Source: Lutraria lutraria
Lineage: Eukaryota > Mollusca > Bivalvia > Venerida > Mactridae
Assembly: GCA_964023205.1 (NCBI GenBank)
Contig: OZ026848.1
Coordinates: forward strand, 27,515,912-27,579,911
DNA length: 64,000 nucleotides
Direction: 5' to 3'
Position numbers and translations under genes: made by a program. The notes under the pieces are model-generated. The model was not told where the DNA came from. It was given only the letters and a program-made list of their open reading frames with translations, and searched no databases. Position 1 is the first letter of the stretch. Each line of letters starts with the position of its first letter. This document shows, piece after piece, positions 46,354-58,900 of this stretch.

Positions 46354-47199
46354 ACACAAACTAAAAAACAAGGGCGTATGTGTGACTCTACCAAGAGGAT
46401 CGCTATACACCAGATCATGAAATGATAACAATAACATAATTTTAACACATTTTAACTTTTGAATATGTATATTTTTTCTAAAGGTATGTCTAATAAATCT
46501 ATTTTAGTATTTACAGTAATGTATTTTCATGGGCTGGTTAAATTGATGGTGAATAAAAAGAATTTAAAGGATATTCAAGACATTAAAATAATCTGCAATG
46601 TGGATGGAAGGAATACTAACATTCATGCAGTCAGTATCATACAACATAATAATTTGATGTAATAATCAATGAAATAATATCTTCAATGTTGAGTTAAATT
46701 TCTTTAACATCAGAAAAAAATGGAAACTGTTAAAACAGTCAATAAAGACTTAACACAATTAATGACTTCAACACAATGATCATACATCAGCACAACTACT
46801 AGCAATGTCAAAACATCACTAATCTTATAAAAACAGAGCAGGTAGATGATAACATCTACGCAGACATGAAACTTAAATTAATATACATTCGTCCGGATTA
46901 ACACTTGACCAATAGCCTTAAGTCCTGATATATCTTTGTTTACTGTAATATTCATCCTTGAGAAGCGACCTTGTATGTAATCATTTACCTATAATGTACT
47001 ATAATGCAGCTAGAATTACGTGACATTACCGTCTGAAAGCTTCGTGTAACCTTTTAAAATAGACGCTGGGGATTTAGACAGACGTCTGTTGGCTATTCGT
47101 GTTGTTTCTCAACAGACGAACATATATTATGTTTTCGGGATTAATAGACAAAAATATCAGCGGCATGCTGAAATTAATGTAATTGTTGCAACCATTCCT

Positions 47200-47542
47200 G
47201 TAATAAAAATCAAACCTGTAATAATTATTACAATGTTTGGTTTTTATTACAAAAATTGTTGCAATGTCCAAACCAAACTTGTAATAACTATTCTTGTAAT
47301 AAAATGTTCAAGTTGAAGTTACTACTGGTGTGTTCCGCGACATTAATTAGCACGTGCAGGCCTAATCAAAGTCATTAACTCTTGAAATGGCCTTTATTTT
47401 TTCATATTCCATATATCATCTGCCCTGACAATCAAACTTGTAATAATTATTACAAGTTTGGTTTTTATTACAAGAATGGTTGCAATGTCCAACCGAATGT
47501 GTAATAACCATTCTTGTAATAAAATGTTTAAGTTGAAGTAAC
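47200..47542. repeat. duplicated palindromic block in transposon copy 2
   Basis: Two blocks, 47200-47322 and 47431-47542, share CAAACCTGTAATAATTATTA, then TTGCAATGTCCAA, then TTCTTGTAATAAAATGTT and AAGTTGAAGT. Each contains an inverted repeat around AATAATTATT with arms TAATAAAAATCAAAC / GTTTGGTTTTTATTA (clearest in the first). Confidence 0.8.
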
Positions 47543-47595
47543 ATTTTATTTTTGCACTCATTAACCTACTTATGTGTTCAGCCGCATTACGATAA

Positions 47596-47634
47596 CTTTG
47601 TGACGTCACTAGGTCACGTGGATTCCCCACACCG
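47596..47634 (-). repeat. terminal inverted repeat of transposon copy 2
   Basis: Reads CTTTGTGACGTCACTAGG, then TCACGTGGATTCC and CCACACCG. It has both TGACGTCA and CACGTG intact, matching the ends of copy 1 at nearly every position. Confidence 0.82.
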
Positions 47635-47719
47635 TTAAAGGTATTTTAGAAGTTCGACATGGTGTTAGTGTTCAATTCGTTTAAGATCAGAGTCATCAAG
47701 TGTCATACACATAAAATCC

Positions 47720-47960
47720 TTTAATATTCAATATCTTGATAATAAATATGTCCCCATTCGAAGAAGAATGGGGTATATTGCTATGTAACCGGACCTTGTC
47801 TGGGCAATAACTAGAGAACTATTGAGCCTTAGCTCCTCAGATATGGTTGGGTGGTTGGTCATTACATGTAGATGACCCCTATCGATTTTGAGGTCAGTAG
47901 GTCAAGGTATTACTATCTAATTGACCTTAAGGGGATTATCCGTGTTTTACTAACACTTCT
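47720..47960 (+). repeat. dispersed molluscan-type repeat
   Basis: Contains GTCTGGGCAATAACTAGAG, GGTTGGTCATTACATGTAG, ATGACCCCTATCGATTTTGA and GGTCAGTAGGTCAAGGT. This style of repeat is widespread in bivalve genomes as I know them. A single copy is present here. Confidence 0.5.
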
Positions 47961-49710
47961 TGTTGCTTTTGAGACCATATCATTGCTCGATTCTAGCCGT
48001 TTGTGTCCGGTCAATAACTCCATGATGAATTAAAAAATTTACTTGAAATTAGCATATACATTATAGGAAGAGCGATAAACAAACAGAAAATGTAAAAAGG
48101 AGACCACTGCGGAACTTTTCTGAAAATCCGTATGAGAATCTAAGGTAAAGTCGGTATTTGGTGCTTAGGCTTTGACACTACTCAAATGTATCAGCAGTTC
48201 TCGTGCTTTGACAGGAATCACAAAATATCTAGCAGAGAAATGGTACCTTTGATATTCAGTACAATTTATTATAATTCACGTTGTTGGATTGGAAAGTTCG
48301 TAAAACAATCTTGAGCTTTCACTGTAAGGTGACAAATATCCACAAACAAGCCTCGACTTCAAATCATTAGCAAACAGAGATGAACAGTAAGACATTTGGC
48401 AAATATTCATTTCAAGTTTAAATTTGTATACCTTTGTCAGTTTTTATCGTAATGTTGCAGAAAAAACAATTATTAAACGAAATAAAGATAGACAACTCAT
48501 GTAATTCGTGTACTGAACAGTCGCGCCAAATTATTTTTATAGTTTTTCAACGTACGAGAGTAAAAGCTTCGGACACTAATGTGCAAGCATACAGTCTTCG
48601 GTTTAAGTTTAAACCCTAAGTGTGAACTTGACATTTGTGGTAGGGACTTGGGTGCTCCACATTGTCTTGGTGTGCTGAACGCCTTTGTCTTATTTTATGT
48701 CTACCCTCTCATGCACATGTCAAAGTTACAACAAGGAAAATGATGGATACACGAATGACCAGACCGACAGTTTGATTGTAAATGGCTAACGTATGGGCCC
48801 TTACCGTCAGATCAGGTTCAACAATAAAACCCAGGAACAACGCTACAATCAGTAACTGATACGCCTTTAGAATTACAGCTCATGATTATCAAATCTTAGT
48901 TGCTAATAAAACGAACGAAAAGCAGTTTGTTTCGGAAATTTCGTTTGTACTAAGATGTTGTTAAAAAGGGGGCTCGAAAATTTCCCAATACCTTTTCGTA
49001 CGAATTTTTCACACCTGTGATGAATTCGTATGTGTGAAAATTACTGTTCAACAAGGGTTGATACAAAATTTTCGTGCACTTGGGCTTTAGTTTTCTTTCT
49101 GATTTAATAATATAATCGGACAATGCAAAGTTCCCTCTATAAGAAATATACATAATGACTTCACTAAAGATTTATAACCGCACATATTCAAGCCTTTCAG
49201 TTACCATAGTAACATACAATAAGCGTAACCTGAATCTTTTTTAGAATTTATTAAGCAAAACTTTTAGATCACCCCACGTACTTCCAAAATATCATTGTTA
49301 CTTAAACATTTCAGGTTCGTTGCACTAAAACTTAATTGTAATCGTATATCGACTTTAAATGCTTATACAAGTTCACAAATAGTATACAGTGCGTATAGTT
49401 TTCATCACATTACCCGGGAAGTCCTAATGCATTTTGGCACCTCCTGTTGGTATATTTCACTTTTATTTATGAACAGTTGAAACGGAATTCCGTAGTGACA
49501 CATTCAGTCAGATATTCATTAACAAGGAAGTCCCCAAGGTAAGAGTATACTTATTTCTTGTTTTAATATTTAGACCTACCTTTTGTTCATTGGCAACACA
49601 ATCGCAAAACATCAATTCATGGAATGTCAAGTACAATTCTATGAGCAAATTACACGGGAGAGTTGATTTTACGATGAAGGACAGAGAGACGATATAATCT
49701 TCTTTTTTCG
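47961..49710. other. no gene recognised
   Basis: Frames 48434-48619 (+), 48950-49153 (-) and 49295-49480 (+) have no motif. Confidence 0.4.
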
Positions 49711-50047
49711 GTTTAACGCCGATTTTTCGACACTTTTTCAGTTATATACGGCGGCCGATTTAACAGACATATTTCCCGGAATATATTCTAACCTGTACTA
49801 ACTCACCCTTACATTAAATGAAATCCTATATGTTATTATACTTTGTATTAAATGTCTTGTATGTTTGTCATGCAGTTTACCTTTGTGAATAAATATTATT
49901 TAAACTAAAGAGTCAGCATCTATAGATCGGCAAAAAAATGCATTTTTGTGAAATTTTCATAGAAGGGATCAACTTGCCGCGATCGAGAATCGAACTGGGA
50001 TTAACAGGTTACCAATACAGTGCACTATCCACTGGACCACGACCGCG
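49711..50047 (-). mobile_element. family C SINE carrying an internal insertion
   Basis: Tail GTTTAACGCCG and ATATACGGCGGCCGATTTAA are intact, as is the head (GGTCGTGGTCCAGTGG; GTTCGATTCTCGATCG). Its anticodon-like loop TTGGTAA gives GGT (Thr). Between about 49814 and 49920 the usual CAAGGAACCGGCAACTTCTCC section is replaced by AT-rich sequence ending TTGTGAATAAATATTATTTAA, which looks like a LINE 3' end. Confidence 0.75.
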
Positions 50048-50182
50048 ACTATAAAATACATAATTATAATCTTAATAAGGCGAGCTTTAGGGTAAGTCTT
50101 TTTTAGCATGTCTATCTTTCGTACTTTGGAGGTACGTTCGTCTACAAATAGTTTTGCTGTTGAAAATGTTCGGTACTGAACA

Positions 50183-50392
50183 AGAGGGCCGCGAGCTGTG
50201 CCAAGGCTCGTCTGTTTATCGCCTCAGTGAGATCTATCCACCTATGAAGTTTCATGTTGCTACCTCTTATAGTTTCTGAGTTTAATATGAGCTACATTAA
50301 AGTTTTTGCACGATGCAGACGTTGACGTTGACGCAGACGACGCAGTGATCACAATAGCTCGACTTTTCCCTCTAAAACAGACGAGCTAAAAT
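50183..50392 (-). repeat. dispersed repeat family E, copy 2
   Basis: Reverse complement of 33130-33311, with GTGATCACAATAGCTCGAC and GAAGTTTCATGTTGCTACCT. It extends about 30 bp further (CGCGAGCTGTGCCAAGGC). Confidence 0.7.
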
Positions 50393-50490
50393 TCCAAATG
50401 GTTGTGTAACTGGAAAAAGAGTTATTTTTTTATTGGACTGATCTAATTTCAGCAATTCAATTGTCAAAAAGAACCATTGATCTCAGAATG

Positions 50491-50681
50491 TTTTTGAAAA
50501 CTGAACGGTACTAGTAGTTCAGCTTTCCATGGCCGTCACTCGCTCGTGACGCATGAATTTAGATGCAGACCAAAGTACTACGTTTTTTCTACATCCGCCA
50601 TGCAATTGTTAAACTAGTTCCCGTGTCATGTTGCAGCGCAAGTCTTTATGTTAGTTCAGTTTCCATGAGTACTTTTAGTAT
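50491..50681 (-). repeat. dispersed repeat family G, copy 3
   Basis: Plus-strand blocks GCATGAATTTAGATGCAGAC, CATCCGCCATGCAATTG and TTCAGTTTCCATGAGTAC are the reverse complement of the 7851 copy. Confidence 0.65.
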
Positions 50682-51019
50682 TATTAAGGCGTCTTGATGG
50701 TGCAAATATCGGTAGACGCTTGCGCTGTTAAGGAAATTTCATAAGGAAAGTGCGCGATGACAAACATCTGATTTAATGGAACCAGATTGGAAGGAAGCTT
50801 TCTAAATACACACGTTAATCCACCTCATACGATGAGTTTCAATGACATTGTAATTTATTCAACCCTTGTATGTATGGATCTAGGTTATAAGTATGCATTT
50901 GTAGACAGTATTTAATGGAGTGATGGAAAATCAAATGTTTTTGTTTAACAGGGGCTGTGAGTGTTAGTCACGCTCAGTGATTTGTGATTTTAACTGTTAT
51001 TGCGAGGTTTTGCACATTT
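50682..51019. other. no gene or repeat recognised
   Basis: AT-rich spacer. Confidence 0.4.
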
Positions 51020-51197
51020 AGGTATAGTTCACCTAACCGTCGTACATGGGAAGAACCAGTATTAGATTCCCAGTCTCCGTAAGCAACTGCCTACTTTCTC
51101 ACATAAAGAAGCATGGTCGGTATAGCTAGGCTCGAACCCACGACCCCATATCAGTGAGAGGTTACAGTGATTTGAAGCCACTCGACCACGGGCGTGG
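51020..51197 (-). mobile_element. tRNA-headed SINE, family B, copy 3 (both ends worn)
   Basis: The body (GGTTAGGTGAACTATAC, GAAAGTAGGCAGTTGC) and B-box GGGTTCGAGCC are clear on minus. The D-arm region has a short deletion (GTGGTCGAGTGGCTTCAAA), so the A-box runs into the anticodon loop. The 3' tail is cut near 51020. Confidence 0.75.
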
Positions 51198-51763
51198 GTT
51201 CGAAACACTTTTGTATTTTCATCGTGTTCCATGTATGTACAAGCGGACACACATTTGACTAGACGTAAAAACTTCCTCCGAACGACTCTATTTTTTCTGC
51301 AGACCCAAGAACTTTGTCGTCTAGGTAATACCGATTTTACGAAGTATATTTCCGACCACCTCCAAAAACATTGATAAACAGTTCTGCGACATTATATCTC
51401 TCAAATTCTTTGGGATGTTGGTCTACACTTGAGATTAAACTGATGGAAGCTTATTTTGCTGACAATCGGACAAAAAGAGTTTGCTATTAGAGGAAGTAAT
51501 GAAAACTACTTTACATGCAGCTGAAATCCTCAAGTCTATTAATTACTAGTTCCTCTAATTAATCGACATATTGTACACCTGTCTCTCTTACAACGACAAC
51601 TTATACAGTATAATACGGTGACAATGGCATTCCGGGAATCCGAATATTGAATATTATCTTCATTACAATGAAACATAGTCACAGTGAATTGATACGGACC
51701 TGAATAATTCATATTGAACAAACGAACATGAACAAAAAAAAGAACGAAATGTCCGGAACAAAA
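51198..51763. other. no gene recognised
   Basis: The frame 51539-51772 (-) is short and without motifs. Confidence 0.4.
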
Positions 51764-51937
51764 TACAGTCAAATCAGTGCGAGCGGTTACCTCCGAATAA
51801 CGGCTACCTTGTGAATAAATGCCATTATTTTAAAACGCGTTATTGATTATTTACCACAAAATGTCATCTGAGACCACCTGTCAGTAAAGGCCGCATGTTT
51901 TTCTCAATGGTGGCCTTTGTTCACAGGTTTTTCTGTA
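51764..51937. mobile_element. TACAGT-type MITE, copy 3
   Basis: Left end TACAGTCAAATCAGTGCG; right end CACAGGTTTTTCTGTA. The inner half carries ACCACCTGTCAGTAAAGGCC and GGTGGCCTTTGTTCACAGG. 174 bp. The TA at each end may be the target duplication. Confidence 0.7.
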
Positions 51938-52904
51938 AATACTTCACTCCATCCGAGTCCACCATAGCCGTGTTGTACAACACATTGATATTATATATAT
52001 TGCTATAGTATAATCAGAATACAATTAAGTCCCTGGTGCCATAAAAGTTCTACTCATACAATTACGTATTCTTACAGAACTACGCTGTACTGTATGTGAA
52101 CTTTTCACCTCACGTGTCGTTACGTAAATGTCCGAAGGATAATAACCAATCCACGATGCTCAATATCAATATTCATATCTAATTAGTACCACGTGCGAAT
52201 ATACATTAATGATTAATTGTTTTGATAAGGTTTGGACTACAATAACAACAATATGACATTTTGCATCTGACAATATACTCTAATTAATTAAAGACATAAA
52301 ACAATGGCTAATTGTTAGGATATAACGTTCAACGCATATTCCTTACGGCAAACATGATTTGAGCATGCTAGGAAATATAATGACAATGTGATTATAATAT
52401 GCAATAGAAAACTTGTTGTACGTAAAACATGATAATTAATAATGTAAAAAATATACTGGACGTGCCTGTCAAGATTTTGAATAAATTGCAAACGGTCAAA
52501 TTTTAAACAAAACAGCAGTTATTGATTGACAGACATAACGGAATTGTGTAAAACAATACTTAATTTCAACCTCTGGGTTAAATTTGACTTTAGAATGAAT
52601 TTTGGGTTTTACTTGGTAAAGCGATATAAAACTTCTAATCAACTTATATTTCTAGTAATAGTAAAAAAACGGTCAAAAATCTCCGAAAAGATTTTTAGGT
52701 CTAGAAATTTTGCGTAGCTACAAATCATCATTGTTTAAGGATGACATGATAATTATGTGACTTCAATACTTGAATTGCTTAAAAATTAAATAATAATAAA
52801 CTGTTCATTATGATTAACACAATAGAACCGAATTAAATGGCAGAAATCCATACGCGCCACACACAGTCGTATTTTTATTGACCGCAGTACTTTATTTATG
52901 TTTA
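51938..52904. other. no gene recognised
   Basis: AATGGCAGAAATC near 52838-52850 resembles the inner end of the foldback family, but no partner arm was found. Confidence 0.4.
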
Positions 52905-53118
52905 TTTATCTATTTTGGTTCATGCGGCGGCCTATTCACCTAACAAGTGTTCCAGGAATATGTTCTAACTAGTACTAACTTGCCCTTCCACAAGGAACCG
53001 AATGCTTCCCAACATGGGAGGAAAATCAACACTGTTTTATTGAAGGGTATGACCTGTTGGGAATGGAACCAGGACCCAATCCCATTAACCTTTCTAACAC
53101 GGCCTCGGCTTTGGTCGT
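52905..53118 (-). mobile_element. family C SINE, worn
   Basis: Tail GCGGCGGCCTATTCACC, middle CCACAAGGAACCGAATGC and CAACATGGGAGGAAAATC, and head with a lost B-box (GGGAATGGAACCAGG). A 163-codon frame crosses it by chance. Confidence 0.65.
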
Positions 53119-53549
53119 ATTACAGAACACGTACAAAGGAAACGGTTATTTTAATCCATTACCATAGAGATGAAATCGTTCTTATGTTGGAGATGTTTTT
53201 TTTTGTTAGAAAGGCGTACATTCTATGGAAACCATATACATTTACGTATATATTAAAGAACAAACAAATAGAATTGGAACCCCCCGCCAGTATTTCTATC
53301 AGTTGGTTAAAGCAGATTAAGCATGAAGGAAGTATAAATCATACTATGGAACTGGTACTTTCTAGCAGGCATGTCCGTGCAAGCCACAAATCCAGTACAA
53401 GCCACATTACAGTAAAATTCCTTTCAAAATTATTGTAAGTAACAGTTAAAATGGCAGTTTCTTTAAGTCCAAAAAGGACTTATTATTCGTAATTAGCACA
53501 TTTCCACTCATCACGCCCTACAAGTATACTAGTATCATGCCGTTCCCTT
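53119..53549. other. no separate gene seen
   Basis: The 3' part of the 163-codon frame continues to 53438 without any recognisable domain. Confidence 0.35.
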
Positions 53550-53840
53550 CGGTACTTTTCAAATTATTGTAAGTAAATGAGAAAGTGACATTCTTCTAAG
53601 TTGAAAAGGGGGATAACTAAGTCAAAATGCATGGTAGATCATGGTTTTTGATAAGTACACACACCTAACACTCTCTACATATATGTTAAGTTTCAAACAT
53701 TAATATTCGATAGTTTAAAGATATTGCAAGTTACAAAAAAGTGTGGCGGACCAACGGACAACCGGACGGACTGACAGAAGGACTAACAGCCGAACTGACA
53801 ACGCCAAATCTATATCCATCCGCCTTGGCTGGGAATAATA
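53550..53840 (+). repeat. dispersed molluscan-type repeat with GGAC-rich tail
   Basis: AAAGGGGGATAACTAAGTCA, TTAAGTTTCAAACATTAATA, then GGACCAACGGACAACCGGAC and ACGCCAAATC with a final GGCTGGGAATAATAA. The order is typical of a common bivalve dispersed repeat. Confidence 0.5.
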
Positions 53841-54239
53841 ATTCATGAACGTAATATAACAAGAAAGTTAATTTCAAAGTCTCAATGTCCAAATCCCTGG
53901 TATTGTAATAATTCCCAAGATTCAATCAATGCGTACAATTAATGATAATATAACTTTATATGCAATAAAACACCACTGCTTAATGAATGTCATTAATCAT
54001 TTTTTCCCAAATGAGCAAGCTATAAATTATGCATAAACTGTTTGGCCAGGCGTCATCATTCAAGTGTTCAGGTGTACCTAAATCATCATGGTGCATTAGA
54101 AAAAGATAATAGTATAAGAATATTTCAGATTTGCGCCCATTTATAAAAAGATCCCATGCTATTAAATGAGGTATATTCATGTTATTCACACCTGGCATTG
54201 AAGAATATCGGAACAACAACATTTCCCTTTACAAACAAG
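53841..54239. other. no gene or repeat recognised
   Basis: The 80-codon frame 54222-53980 (-) has no motif. Confidence 0.4.
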
Positions 54240-54330
54240 GATTCGGGGTCCCCCACAGTCGACTGGTAATTGTCTCTGACCAGTAATTGCTGACTTGTCA
54301 CGCTGTGAGTATGAATCAAAATCAGGGACA
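54240..54330 (+). mobile_element. family F SINE head fragment
   Basis: GTCTCTGACCAGTAATTGCT and CTGTGAGTATGAATC, then ATCAGGGAC, parallel 28460-28506. The rest of the element is missing. Confidence 0.4.
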
Positions 54331-56902
54331 AGAAAAAGATATTTTTATTAGGAAGGTTGACGATTTTACCCCGGTGCAAGCATGGGGTCTTTTTTCTCCG
54401 ATAAGGTTGGAAACGTTTGTCAAAATACTCGGAATGTTGGTGGTATGCAGAAGCAATATGTCGCACGATATTAATTTAATTTTAAGACCGTTAACTTGGC
54501 TAAGACGTACTATGAAGCCCCGCACAAGAGTGCAACTTGTCATCTTGTTTACCAATTGGCACAAAAGTACCGAACAAACTTTGTGTTTCCAATGAAAAAT
54601 TGATAAAGCGTGACATTGTATAGAGTGAAGTGGTAACAGTTGAGTTGCCGACATCAATAATTTGTAGATTTAATTCCATTATTGCGACCGCAGAATGGTC
54701 GTAAAACAATTACCGAAGCGTAAATACATTATTAAACGTTCTTGCAATATGATTAAATCCAACTATGTCCGATTGGTTTTGACGTTAATGAAAAAAAAAT
54801 AAAGTAACGTAAATTATCAAATTACATTCATGAAATGTCGAAGATTGTTTCAATTAATATAATGGCCGGGTGTAGATTTTCCGACAAGATTTTCAGTAAA
54901 AGTCTGGATATCTGGATAACCATCATAAATGTCACCATCGCAGTACTGTTAAGGTAAAATCATAAAAAATCAATAAATCATGTCAATAAACTACAGATTT
55001 TAAAAGCACCAATGATAAAATTAAAATCTCGCAGTGAACGAGACAGAACGTCTGACTGAAGTTAAAAAATATGTTTTCAATATAAGACTATTCCACACAC
55101 ATAAGACAACTTAATAACAATTCATTCATCCAATTAAATGCAGGATTATATAAAAAAAGACATTTTTCACAGTTGTGTGTTTTTTTCACGAAAATATGTT
55201 TGGATTATAATTGATTTAGGAACAATTGATCATAGCAACCAAAATATTTTGTTTCTATCTTTTATATATTTTTAGAATAACTTGGACGCCGCCAACTGAC
55301 AACTAAATATTAAGAAAAGGCGATAAAAGTTGTACTACATGTTTAACAAAACAGTGGTTTTAAAATTCAAATGTCGAAGTTTTGGCACAGTATTTAAGCC
55401 TATCTACATAGGCTATCATCGAATGATTATATAATGTTTGTATTTGGGAGGTGGTGGTTATTCAGAGCTTGCAAATAAAATGCGAACACTAGTGTTAGAA
55501 GAAGTACTGGATTATTAACCATTGATCTTTTTTGAACAGCCCACAACTATAATTATATATACGAGAAAAGTTCACGAACACATGCATTATTATCTACGAG
55601 TTAGTAATCAGCTTTGAAGTTATTCATGTACGTGATTGGCCAACTACTTATTGGTCACAAGTCCAAACATATTTAATCCCAGATAAGCACTTCACAGAAA
55701 AAACGACAGATGAACAATTACCTGAATACTTTAAAAAGAACATTCGTTATATAAACAAGCGTAGAGCTTTCGTTTGAAAATGAATTGCCTCGAAATATGA
55801 CCTTATGTATTTTGTACAACAACAATGATAAATTAAAACCAACATCAACAAACTTATACAGCACTGTATAGCCTAAAATAATCCAAAGAGTATTCAAGAG
55901 ACATTAATATGTCAGCTTTTACGCAGCAAAACATCAAAGAGCATTATAAGCCATTAAGTTCAGAGCCAGCTTAACTAAATGTAAATATCGTTACGAACGA
56001 TTCTCTCTCAAATGAAAAAAAGACCACAGTTTGAGGACTATAAACAAATGATATTATGACAAGCTGGGGGATCCATTCATAATTAATGTATAAAAACGAC
56101 AAGTTCTGTATTGTTTGTATAATATACTGGATCAAGTGTGTACCAATACGAACTGTAAAAGTGCTCAGTGTATAAAAACATCAAAGACAGAAATATCATG
56201 CCTCTACTTAATCTAATTTATAGACATCAAAGTCACCATTTAATCACGTTTTCTATCATTCGTCCATGTTTGTTCCAATTTCATTGGCAAAAAATGCGGA
56301 CTAATGTTGTTTGAGTGCTTTTAAACGTTCACTTATGGGATTAAGGACACCTCATATTGCATCAACCCAACGCGTAACAATTAAATGGAACATTTGCTTG
56401 GAAGAACCGGTGAGTTTATGCAAGATTTTTCCGTCATTCATCAAAGTTATCGAAATTTATTGTAGGTTCGGTTGTGAACACAATTAGTCCAGAAGAAAAG
56501 TTCAAAATTCCAAAACAATGTTTGAAAGTGATATTTGATCGATTAGTAAAGAAAAACAAGCATGTTGCCACTTGATTACAGAGAGTAAGGTTTGAGCTGC
56601 TAAGGTTAAGCTCATTGGGATGATAGATGATTGTGTATCTATACCAAGTCGCATATGGAGAAAATCAATCAACAGACACACAAACTAATGAATATGTTTT
56701 TGGACGCCCACAGGGAAGGGACAGGGGGGTCCACAAACACGTGAATTCCATCTTCGTAATCTTTAACGTACATATTCAAGCTAAAGCAGCAGTTTTAAAA
56801 CTTCAAATTTGCTAAAATTGTATTTGTATTTCAGTTCTTTGTCTTTTTACAGCTGCCAACATATCTTCAAAACAGATGATAGAATAAAACGTGTTTTTTT
56901 GT
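54331..56902. other. long stretch without recognisable genes
   Basis: Overlapping frames on both strands at 54287-54709 share no motif with known proteins. 54770-56900 is AT-rich with almost no open frames. Confidence 0.35.
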
Positions 56903-57072
56903 GATCGTCGTCCGGCCTTCCATAGCCGTCACTCTCTTGGCGCGCATGAATTTTGATGCTGACCAAAGTACCTGCACTACACCCGTCATGCAAATGTTAA
57001 ATTGCATGATTCCTTTTCTTAAATTGAAGTGCAAGTCTATCTAAGTTTAACTTCGATGAGTACTTCCATTAC
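56903..57072 (-). repeat. dispersed repeat family G, copy 4
   Basis: CCTTCCATAGCCGTCACTC, GCGCATGAATTTTGATGC and CCGTCATGCAAATGTTAAA correspond to the reverse complement of copies 1 and 2. Confidence 0.6.
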
Positions 57073-57509
57073 GTATTTTATTTACGAACATGGTGTAGCA
57101 ATCTATAAAAAACGCTGCCTTAGCTAAGATTTGTCAACAGTCCCCCTGTATGATCCAGTGACCACGTTCTACAGAATGTAAAATCATAGCTTAAACACCA
57201 CTTTTCTAACTTGGGTTACTGTAGAATACAGAGTCAATGAATAGGTACATTTATCATTATAGTAAAAATACCTTATGAATAAAATGTAATGGAATGTATG
57301 GTTCAAGAAATAAATGTATCCACGAAACGAAGTGCTTTATTGAATTTAGCAGACAGCTTTGACAAACAAGTTCAAGTTACTAGTTTGTTTCAGGATTTTC
57401 TTGTCGTAAAACACGTTTAAATTGAATTATTCGATGTCAAACGATGCAAGCTTGTCAATATGTTTGATAGAGCATTAATAGGAATAGCATCCCTTCGCTT
57501 TAAAGATAT
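57073..57509. other. no gene or repeat recognised
   Basis: AT-rich spacer. Confidence 0.4.
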
Positions 57510-57754
57510 TTGTTTGTTTGTTAAATTTGTTTGTTTGTTTGTTTTACGTCCTTTGTCATATGAGGCAGACAGTTCACCTAAACTTCGGTCCTGGGAAGAA
57601 CCAGTACTAGACCCCCATCCTCCATAAGCAACTGCCTACTTTCTCACATAAAGAGACATGGTCGGTAGCAGGGCTCCAACCCAAGACCCTCAATCAGTGA
57701 GAAGAAACAGTGATTTGAAGTCAGCGACTTTAACCACTCGATCACGGAGGTGGA
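57510..57754 (-). mobile_element. tRNA-headed SINE, family B, copy 4, with CAAA tail
   Basis: Head: CCTCCGTGATCGAGTGG; loop CTTCAAA; B-box changed to GGGTTGGAGCC. The body is standard, and the 3' end runs into (CAAA)n at 57510-57543. This gives the clearest view of the family's tail. Confidence 0.8.
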
Positions 57755-58431
57755 TCCTTTAAAGGATGAACTAGCTTTATGAGCTCACTTTGTACGATAT
57801 AGTTGAAGACTTAAATCGTAGATTCCCAATCAACAAATCAATGTCTGTTTAATTACATTTTCCACTCCAAAACACTGTTCGTAGTAGTGAGTGTCGTGTT
57901 GTTCTGGTTGCCAAAAGCAATGAAATTGCAATAAGGAGGAAATGTAAAATCAAGTTATGTGGAGGTGTAGAAATCGCTCTAATTGACAAAAAATGCATAC
58001 GGAAACGACATCTTTTTTCAACCTCCTTACATAATATTGAATGTATTGTCATGGCAACCAGTAAGCATGTTGCTGCTGGAAAGGGGAGACTTCTCATTGT
58101 AAAGTATCGGTTCCGGAACATGTTTGTTTCTAAAGGTATTAGATGCCTAATGCAAAATTATTATCTCAAAATGGAGTGGACATATTTTGGAAATGTATAG
58201 ATAGAAAATGATTTAAATAAACAAAGACATTCCTTTTAGTTAACGTCCCTTTAAGTTTGCATTGAAGTTTATGGGAGTTCGCTAATTTTCCAAAAAAAAT
58301 AACGAAAAAAAGAACAACAATTCAATGAAAACTCATGGTAAAAAGATGCCATGACATAGAGATAAAGAAACATATAGGTCACCATGAACTATCTACTGAA
58401 ATTAATATTTTTTCCAACAAGGGCAACAACT
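57755..58431. other. no gene recognised
   Basis: The 90-codon frame 58121-57849 (-) has a hydrophobic run but no recognised domain. Confidence 0.35.
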
Positions 58432-58562
58432 CAGGGACAACTTCTCCACATGTGGAGGAAAATCGACGTGTTTGTCATTTTTATGGAAGGGTATTAAACT
58501 TGCCGCGATCGGGAACCAAACCTGTCCGCTGGGTACTAACCACTGGACAACGGCAGCGGACT
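58432..58562 (-). mobile_element. family C SINE, tail-truncated
   Basis: Has ACTTCTCCACATGTGGAGG, GGAAGGGTATTAAAC, TGCCGCGATCGGGAACC and CCACTGGACAACGGC. It lacks the family's 3' third. Confidence 0.7.
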
Positions 58563-58900
58563 AAAGAATGGCCGTATTATTCATAAGTAGCATAAACCAT
58601 GTCATTTGTATACATGTATCCTACTATATATAGTCAAAGGCATCTATATGCTAATATACAAATAGGTTAATATTCGTAAGAAAACAAAGATATCATGCGT
58701 AACGCACTTTTGAAGAACATAATAGAACGTTATTTCGACGTCTCCCAAACTTCAGAGAAAAACACGTGTCGTGTAGAAACTTGAGTCAGCTCTAATTAGA
58801 AAAGGTCTTAACTTCATAATGCATTTAATACAAGATAAAAAACGATATTGCTCTCAAAAATGGGAATAACCTTGAGGCATATCATCTGCATTTGAAAACA
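58563..58900. other. no gene or repeat recognised
   Basis: AT-rich spacer. Confidence 0.4.

Larger units (their letters stand above)
45732..47634. mobile_element. satellite-core transposon, copy 2 (inverted, one end missing)
   Basis: Reverse-complement relative of 3206-6167. In order it has a satellite array (45732-46353), then a flank with ACACAAACTAAAAAACAAGG matching 4560-4578. Next come AAAGGTATGTCTAATAAATC, matching 4402-4422, and TGCAATGTGGATGGAAGG, matching 3836-3853. A unique arm follows, and the TIR is at 47596-47634. Identity in alignable blocks is about 85-90% by eye. It lacks the about 450 bp found at 3870-4340 in copy 1. No TIR is found on the array side, so that end is truncated or deleted. 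No transposase is encoded. Confidence 0.78.

Noticed and set aside
52947..53438. 163-codon frame (+)
   Set aside because: Its 5' part is the antisense of a family C SINE, and no domain is recognisable in the rest.
54287..54709. Overlapping frames of 94-111 codons on both strands
   Set aside because: Equal openness on both strands and no motif; probably a GC-richer patch next to a SINE head fragment.
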